Assembly: GCA_037039925.1 (NCBI GenBank)
Contig: JAXRKP010000969.1
Coordinates: 5,001 to 69,000 of the forward strand
Reading direction: 5' to 3'
Length of the DNA: 64,000 nucleotides
Source of the DNA: Doris montereyensis
Lineage: Eukaryota; Mollusca; Gastropoda; Nudibranchia; Dorididae
Under the pieces are notes generated by a model. It searched no databases. It had not been told where the DNA came from and saw only the letters and a list, made by a program, of their open reading frames with translations. Below, one piece after another: positions 57,501 through 64,000 of the stretch (the stretch's first letter is position 1; each line of letters begins with the position of its first letter). The position numbers and the translations under genes were made by a program.

Positions 57501-60235
57501 AAAACTTAGTGACGAGTTACTAGACTGCATGGTATAACAGCGGTAAAACTTAGTAATGAGTTACTAGACTGCATAATATAACAGCGGTAAAACGTAGTGA
57601 TGAGTTACTAGACTGCATGGTATAACAGCGGTAAAACTTAGTGATGAGTTACTAGACTGCATGGTATATAGTTATTAGATTGCATGGTATAAAAATTAGT
57701 AACGAGTTACTAGACTGCATGGTATAACAGCGGTAAAACTTAGTGACGAGTTACTAGACTGCATGGTATAACAGCGGTAAAACTTAGTGACGAGTTACTA
57801 GACTGCATGGTATAACAGCGGTAAAACTTAGTGACGAGTTACTAGACTGCATGGTATAACAGCAGTAAAACTTAGTGACGAGTTACTAGACTGCATGGTA
57901 TAACAGCGGTAAAACTTAGTGACGAGTTACTAGACTGCATGGATAACAAAAACAGCAGTAAAACGGTAAAAGTGACGAGTTACTAGACTGCATAATAACA
58001 GCGGTAAAACGTAGTAACGAGTTACTAGACTGCATGGTATAACAGCAGTAAAACTTAGTGACAAGTTACTAGACTGCATGGTAAAAACAGCGGTAAAACT
58101 TAGCGACGAGTTACTAGACTGCATAATATACGCGGTAAAACGTAGTAACGAGTTACTAGACTGAATGGTATAACAGCAGTAAAACTTAGTGACGAGTTAC
58201 TAGACTGCATGGTATAACAGCGGTAAAACTTAGTGACGAGTTACTAGACTGCATGGTATAACAGCGGTAAAACGTAGTGACGAGTTACTAGACTGCATGG
58301 TATAACAGCGGTAAAACTTAGTGATGAGTTACTAGACTGCATGGTATAACAGCGGTAAAACTTAGTGATGAGTTACTAGACTCCATGGTATAACAGCGGT
58401 AAAACTTAGTGATGAGTTACTAGACTGCATGGTATAACAGCGGTAAAACTTTGTAATGAGTTACTAGACTGCATGGTATAACAGCGGTAAAACTTAGTGA
58501 TGAGTTACTAGACTGTAATGAGTTACTAGACAACAGCATGGTAAAACTTAGTAACTGAGTTACTAGACTGCATGGTATAACAGCGGTAAAACGTTGTATG
58601 AGTTACTAGACTCCATGGTATAACAGCGGTAAAACGTTGTGATGAGTTACTAGACTCCATGGTATAACAACAGCGGTAAAACTTAGTAACGAGTTACTAG
58701 ACGAGAATTACTAGACTGCATGGTATAACAACGGTAAAACTTGTAACGAGTTACTAGACTGCATGGTATAACAGCTGTAAAACGTTGTAACGAGTTACTA
58801 GACTGCATGGTATAACAGCGGTAAAACGTTGTGACGAGTTACTAGACTGCATGGTATAACAGCGGTAAAACTTGTAACGAGTTACTAGACTCCATGTTAC
58901 TATAATAACAGCGGTAAAACTTAGTAACGAGTTACTAGACTGCATGGTATAACAGCGGTAAAACTTAGTAACGAGTTACTAGAGATGGTATAACAGCGGT
59001 AAAACTTAGTAACGAGTTACTAGACTGCATGGTATAACAGCGGTAAAACTTAGTAACGAGTTACTAGACTGCATGGTATAACGGCGGTAAAACGTATTGT
59101 AGTAACGAGTTACTAGACTGCATGGTATAACAGCGGTAAAACTTAGTAACGAGTTACTAGACTGCATGGTATAACAGCGGTAAAACTTAGTAACGAGTTA
59201 CTAGACTGCATGGTATAACAGCAGTAAAACTTAGTAACGAGTTACTAGAGTTACTAGACGAGTTACTAGACTGGTATAACAGCGGTAAAACTTAGTAACG
59301 AGTTACTAGACTGCATGGTATAACAGCGGTAAAACTTAGTAACGAGTTACTAGACTGCATGGTACAACAGCTGTAAAACTTAGTAACGAGTTACTAGACT
59401 GCATGGTATAACAGCGGTAAAACTTAGTAACGAGTTACTAGACTCCATGGTATGCGGTAAAACTTAGTAACGACGTTACTAGACTGCATGGTATAACAAC
59501 TAAAACGTAGTAACGAGTTACTAGACTGCATGATAACAGCGGTAAAACTTAGTAACGAGTTACTAGACTGCATGGTATAACAACGGTAAAACGTAGTAAC
59601 GAGTTACTAGACTGCATGGTATAACAGCGGTAAAACTTAGTAACGAGTTACTAGACTGCATGGTATAACAGTATAAAACTTAGTAACGAGTTACTAGACT
59701 GCATGGTATAACAGCGGTAAAACTTAGTAACGAGTTACTAGACTGCATGGTATAACAGCGGTAAAACTTTGTAACGAGTTACTAGACTGCATGGTATAAC
59801 AGCGGTAAAACTTAGTAACGAGTTACTAGACTGCATGGTATAACAGTGGTAAAACTTAGTAACGAAGTTACTAGACTGCATGGTATAAGCGGTAAAACTT
59901 AGTAACGAGTTACTAGACTGCATGGTATAACAGCGGTAAAACGTTGTAACGAGTTACTAGACTGCATGGTATAACAGCGGTAAAACTTGTAACGAGTTAC
60001 TTGACTGCATGGTATACAGCGGTAAAACGTAGTAACGAGTTACTAGACTGCATGGATAACAGCGGTAAAACGTAGTAACGAGTTACTAGACTGCATGATA
60101 TAACAGCGGTAAAACTTAGTAACGAGTTACTAGACTGCATGATATACAGCGGTAAAACATTGTAACGAGTTACTAGACTGTATGGTATAACAGCGGTAAA
60201 ACTTAGTAACGAGTTACTAGACTGCATGGTATAAC
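54501..60235. repeat. Satellite block 2 (44-bp monomers)
   Basis: Units lose the AGGCT segment and read GTTACTAGACTGCATGG, TATAACAGCGG (or CAGCAG), TAAAACTTAGT. The centre (about 55.4-58.3 kb) favours TTAGTGACGAG; the flanks favour TTAGTAACGAG. Occasional truncated or fused units occur, for example 58,500-58,560 and 59,245-59,275. Confidence 0.95.
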
Positions 60236-62618
60236 AGCGGTAAAACTTAGTAACGAGTTACTAGACTGTATGATATACAGCGGTAAAACGTAACGAGTTA
60301 CTAGACTGCATTATAACAGCGGTAAAACTTGTAACGATTACTAGACTGCATGGTATAAGCGGTAAAACTTAGTAACGAGTTACTAGACTGCATGGATATA
60401 CAGCGGTAAAACTTAGTAACGAGTTACTAGACTGCATGATATAACAGCGGTAAAATTTAGTAACGAGTTACTAGACTGTATGATATATACAGCGGTAAAA
60501 CTTAGTAACGAGTTACTAGACTGCATGATATAACAGCCGTAAAACTTAGTAACGAGTTACTAGACTGCATGATATAATGGCGGTAAAACGTTGTAACGAG
60601 TTACTAGACTGCATGATATACAGCGGTAAAACGTAGTAACGAGTTACTAGACTGCATGATATACAGCGGTAAAACTTTGTAACGAGTTACTAGACTGTAT
60701 GATATACAGCGGTAAAACTTAGTAACGAGTTACTAGACTGTATGATATACAGCGGTAAAACGTAGTAACGAGTTACTAGACTGCATGATATACAGCGGTA
60801 AAACTTTGTAACGAGTTACTAGACTGCATGATATACAGCGGTAAAACGTAGTAACGAGTTACTAGACTGCATTGATACAGCGGTAAAACGTAGTAACGAG
60901 TTACTAGACTGTATGATATACAGCGGTAAAACGTAGTAACGAGTTACTAGACTGTATGATATACAGCGGTAAAACTTAGTAACGAGTTACTAGACTGTAT
61001 GATATACAGCGGTAAAACTTTTAGTAACGAGTTACTAGACTGCATGATATACAGCGGTAAAACAGTAAACGAGTTACTAACGATGATATTAGCGGTAAAC
61101 TGTAATGATACTAGACTGTAGATATATGGTAAAACGTAGTAACGAGTTACGTTGACGAAGGTAGTAAGGATATATAAAGCGGTAAAACGTAGTAAAAACG
61201 ATAGTAACGAGTTACTAGACTATATGATATACAGCGGTAAACTTAGTAACGAGTTACTAGACTGCATGATATACAGCGGTAAAAAAACGAGTTACTTGAC
61301 TGTATGATTATAGCGGTAAAACGTAGTAACGAGTTACTAGACTGTATGATATATAGCGGAAAAACGTAGTAACGAGTTACTAGACAGTGATATATATCGG
61401 AAAAACGTAGTAACGAGTTACTAGACTGTATGATATATAGCGGAAAAACTTTGTAACGAGTTACTAGACTGCATGATATACAGCGGTAAAACGTAGTAAC
61501 GAGTTACTAGACAGTATGATATACAGCGGTAAAACGTAGTAACGAGTTACTAGACTGTATGATATACAGCGGTAAAACGTAGTAACGAGTTACTAGACTG
61601 TATGATATATAGCGGTAAAACTTAGTAACGAGTTACTAGACTGTATGATATACAGCGGTAAAACTTTGTAACGAGTTACTAGACTGTATGATATACATCG
61701 GTAAAACTTTGTAACGAGTTACTAGACTGTATGATATACAGCGGTAAAACTTAGTAACGAGTTACTAGACTGTATGATATACAGCGGTAAAACTTTGTAA
61801 CGAGTTACTAGACTGTATGATATAACGAGTTACTAGACTGTATGAAAACTTTGTAACGAGTTACTAGACTGTATGATATACAGCGGTAAAACGTTGTAAC
61901 GAGTTACTAGACTGTATGATATACAGCGGTAAAACGTAGTAACGAGGTTACTAGACTGTATGATATATAGCGGTAAAACTTTGTAACGAGTTACTAGACT
62001 GTATGATATACAGCGGTAAAACGAGTAACGAGTTACTAGACTGTATGATATACAGCGGTAAAACGTTGTAACGAGGTACCTGACTGTATGATATACAGCG
62101 GTAAAACGAGTAACGAGTTACTAGACTGTATGATATACAACGGTAAAACTTTGTAACGAGTTACTACGACTGTATGATATACAACGGTAAAACGTTGTAA
62201 CGAGTTACTAGACTGTATGATATACAAGCGGTAAAACTTTGTAACGAGTTACTAGACTGTATGATATACAACCGTAAAACTTTGTAACGAGTTACTAGAC
62301 TGTATGATATACAGCGGTAAAACTTTGTAACGAGTTACTAGACTGTATGATATACAACTGTAAAACTTTGTAACGAGTTACTAGACTGTATGATATACAA
62401 CCGTAAAACTTTGTAACGAGTTACTAGACTGTATGATATACAGCGGTAAAACTTTGTAACGAGTTACTAGACTGTATGATATACAGCGGTAAAACTTTGA
62501 TAGTTACTAGACTGTATGATATACAGCCGTAAATCTTTGTAACGAGGTACCTGACTGTATGATATACAGCGGTAAAACGTAGTAACGAGTTACTAGACTG
62601 CATGATATACAACGGTAA
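60236..62618. repeat. Satellite block 3 (43-bp monomers)
   Basis: Units read GTTACTAGACTGTATGATATACAGCGGTAAAAC followed by TTTGTAAC or GTAGTAAC. A scrambled patch lies at 61,060-61,200. The last units have ACAACGG or ACAACCG variants. Confidence 0.95.
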
Positions 62619-62908
62619 AACTTTTTGTTGTTGTTGCTTTTTTGTTGTTGTGTAATCCTGCCTTTTTTTTTTGGCTGAATATTTGATTTAAGAATTTAAA
62701 TAAAACATCATGTCATGAAAGAGATTATTTCAAGTGGTGATGTATTCATAGTGAAAACGATATTATTATAATGATTCTTTAAACATTATCAAGGGCAAAT
62801 AAAGGACAAACAGAAAATGACTTCCATCAAGTATCATCAATCAAACTCTGACAGATAATAATCTTAGAAGTACAGAAGATAATAGAAGATTAACTTGAAA
62901 AGATAGAC

Positions 62909-62916
<8 letters not shown>

Positions 62917-62973
<57 letters not shown>
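62917..62973. repeat. (AT)n microsatellite
   Basis: About 57 bp of TA. Confidence 0.97.
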
Positions 62974-62982
<9 letters not shown>

Positions 62983-63075
62983 TACAAGTCATGGGTTTCA
63001 GAACTTATTTCGTCTTTATTGTGCATTATAGATTCCATGTCTTGGAGATCAGACTTTTAAGATGGGGTAGTAATG

Positions 63076-63960
63076 TCAGAAAATTCTGCACGTGTTCCCG
63101 TAGCCGTAGTCCTCCAATATGAGGATCTCGTCATCATACCAATTATGCAGATGGCGTTGTCGCATTTTTGTATAAGGGTTGTCGTCTGTACTACTGTTGA
63201 CGATAACATTTGTTATCCTTTGATATGGAATGTAATACTCAATAAGGAGATAATCAGTCTCTGCAAGAATAGAACGTGTCCCATTAAATTTGTCTAACAA
63301 GAGCTTTAAATAGTCACTGTTGCGATCTGGCTGTGTAATATGCATTCCTGTCTTTTCCGATTTTTGAGATCTCGGCGCATATTTTCTCATTGTACAGGTC
63401 CTCGATCATGTCAGCGAGGCATGCGTGATTACTGTTACCAGCCTTTTGATTTTCCATGACTGAGTTTTCATCACATGTGCTTGTTTTTTTTTCCATCGTC
63501 CTCGCTGTCTGGCGTTATAGATGTGTCAGGAAGGTGTAGATCTATGTTCTCGTTGTGTTTCGCTTCTGTCTCCGTGTCGTTTATGTCGTTTGATTCACTG
63601 GTTGTGTTTTCGACAAAAGTTGTGTCAGCAAGCGGCGATGTTATGGTTGACACACTGAATGAATGGATAGCACTGTCCTAACTCTGGGTTGACTCCGTAT
63701 TGTTGTTGTTCGTTTCTTACGGTTTCTTTGTTTTCAATATAGTCCGTGTTCGTAGATGTGTCGTCAATGGGGCGATGTTATGGTTGACACACTGAATGAG
63801 TGTGTAGCATTGTCCTTATTCTGGGTTGACTCCATATTGTTGTTGTTTATTCGTTGAATGTCGGCATTCACAGTTTTTCGTTTTTAATAAAGTCCGTGTT
63901 GGTAGATGTTGTTGCTGTCTCCGTTGTTACTCTTGTATGGTGTTGTTGTTTTCTAAGTTG
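63076..63960 (-). CDS. Unidentified coding region at right edge (frame broken)
   Basis: The minus strand is protein-like over 0.9 kb in consecutive frames. From the right: NNNNMESTQNKDNATHSFSV and VSTITSP repeats (63,850-63,610), then an acidic/Thr-rich stretch ending PDTSITPDSEDDGKK. Then NSVMENQKAGNSNHACLADM, EDLYNEK, and after another shift SDYLKLLLDKFNGTRSILAE, YYIPYQRI, LHNWYDDEILILEDYGYG. One frame change coincides with a T9 run at 63,484-63,492; another is near 63,385. No domain was recognised. It could be an exon of a gene extending past the window, or part of a mobile element. Confidence 0.4.
63634..63850. repeat. 137-bp spaced direct duplication
   Basis: GGCGATGTTATGGTTGACAC, ACTGAATGA, TCTGGGTTGACTCC and TATTGTTGTTG occur at 63,634-63,710 and again at 63,771-63,850. 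In minus-strand coding terms it duplicates an STQ.KDNA...SVSTITSP unit. The copy at 63,690 has a stop where the other has Lys. Confidence 0.8.
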
Positions 63961-64000
63961 GTCTCGTCTTATTTCGTTCGGTGACTTCCGTCTGAAGCTG

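Larger units (their letters stand above)
52688..62618. repeat. 9.9-kb satellite array, 43-48-bp monomers, about 220 units
   Basis: Head-to-tail tandem array. Each unit carries GTAACGAGTTACTAGACT (or a close variant), then GCATG(A/G)TAT, CAGCGGTAAAAC and a short linker. Three blocks are distinguishable and listed separately. The dyad TAGTAAC-GA-GTTACTA is kept across blocks. Minus-strand frames reading MQSSNSLLSFTAV are artefacts. The array starts with two units bearing ACTTAGCCTAGGCTG and ends abruptly at a T-rich tract (62,611-62,670). Confidence 0.98.

Noticed and set aside
54361..62612. Many 60-75-residue frames starting MQSSNS
   Set aside because: They are minus-strand readings of the satellite monomer and occur wherever local indels keep the frame open.
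52688..62618. CRISPR-like array of regular repeats
   Set aside because: There are no unique spacers between repeats; units are contiguous tandem copies in a eukaryotic context with no cas-like genes.

Overview
This is eukaryotic, AT-rich, repeat-dominated DNA. It has spliced genes with GT-AG introns (and one apparent GC-AG intron), LINE, SINE and DNA-transposon debris, and very long microsatellites. There is no rRNA, no true tRNA, no operon structure and no CRISPR array. A peritrophin-type chitin-binding exon beside EGF repeats, an ASB1-like gene, tRNA-derived SINEs and the microsatellite density suggest an invertebrate, most likely a lophotrochozoan such as a gastropod mollusc. The species assignment is inference.

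Layout. 0-3 kb: a minus-strand LINE (family A) interrupted by the 3' end of a second LINE. 3-4.2 kb: two plus-strand exons, one EGF-like and one chitin-binding (CBM14). 4.2-22.8 kb: accessory DNA with three tRNA-like SINE families, several terminal-inverted-repeat (TIR) elements, a pogo/Tigger remnant and a shorter pogo element, an anonymous dispersed repeat (family D), minisatellites, the 3' end of another LINE, and a possible Penelope-type hammerhead motif. 22.9-29.2 kb: an ASB1-like ankyrin gene on the minus strand in five recognisable exons; its 3' exons, where a SOCS box would be expected, were not found. 30.3-31.2 kb: a piggyBac-like element. 33.7-34.5 kb: the second copy of a TIR element whose first copy lies at 27.9-28.6 kb. 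36.9-38.9 and 41.3-42.4 kb: two more LINE-A copies, the first carrying a nested 648-bp TIR element. 39.3-40.4 kb: a broken MYND zinc-finger gene. 46.5 and 47.5 kb: two weak coding candidates. 47.8-48.5 kb: a 52-bp satellite. 48.6-50.7 kb: a DDE transposon with a decayed transposase. 52.7-62.6 kb: a roughly 9.9-kb satellite made of three related 43-48-bp monomer types. 63.1-64.0 kb: the edge of an unidentified minus-strand coding region.

Frame breaks. Single-base frame breaks occur in several otherwise well-formed exons (EGF, CBM14, ASB1-like exons 3 and 4, MYND). Most can be explained by one base missing next to a short homopolymer. Exon phases in the ASB1-like gene agree only if those bases are restored, so assembly indels are at least as likely as pseudogenisation.

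No set of genes here forms an obvious functional system. The most unusual structures are the satellite with its conserved dyad, the nested transposons with reconstructable empty sites, and minisatellites that grew from pieces of dispersed repeats.
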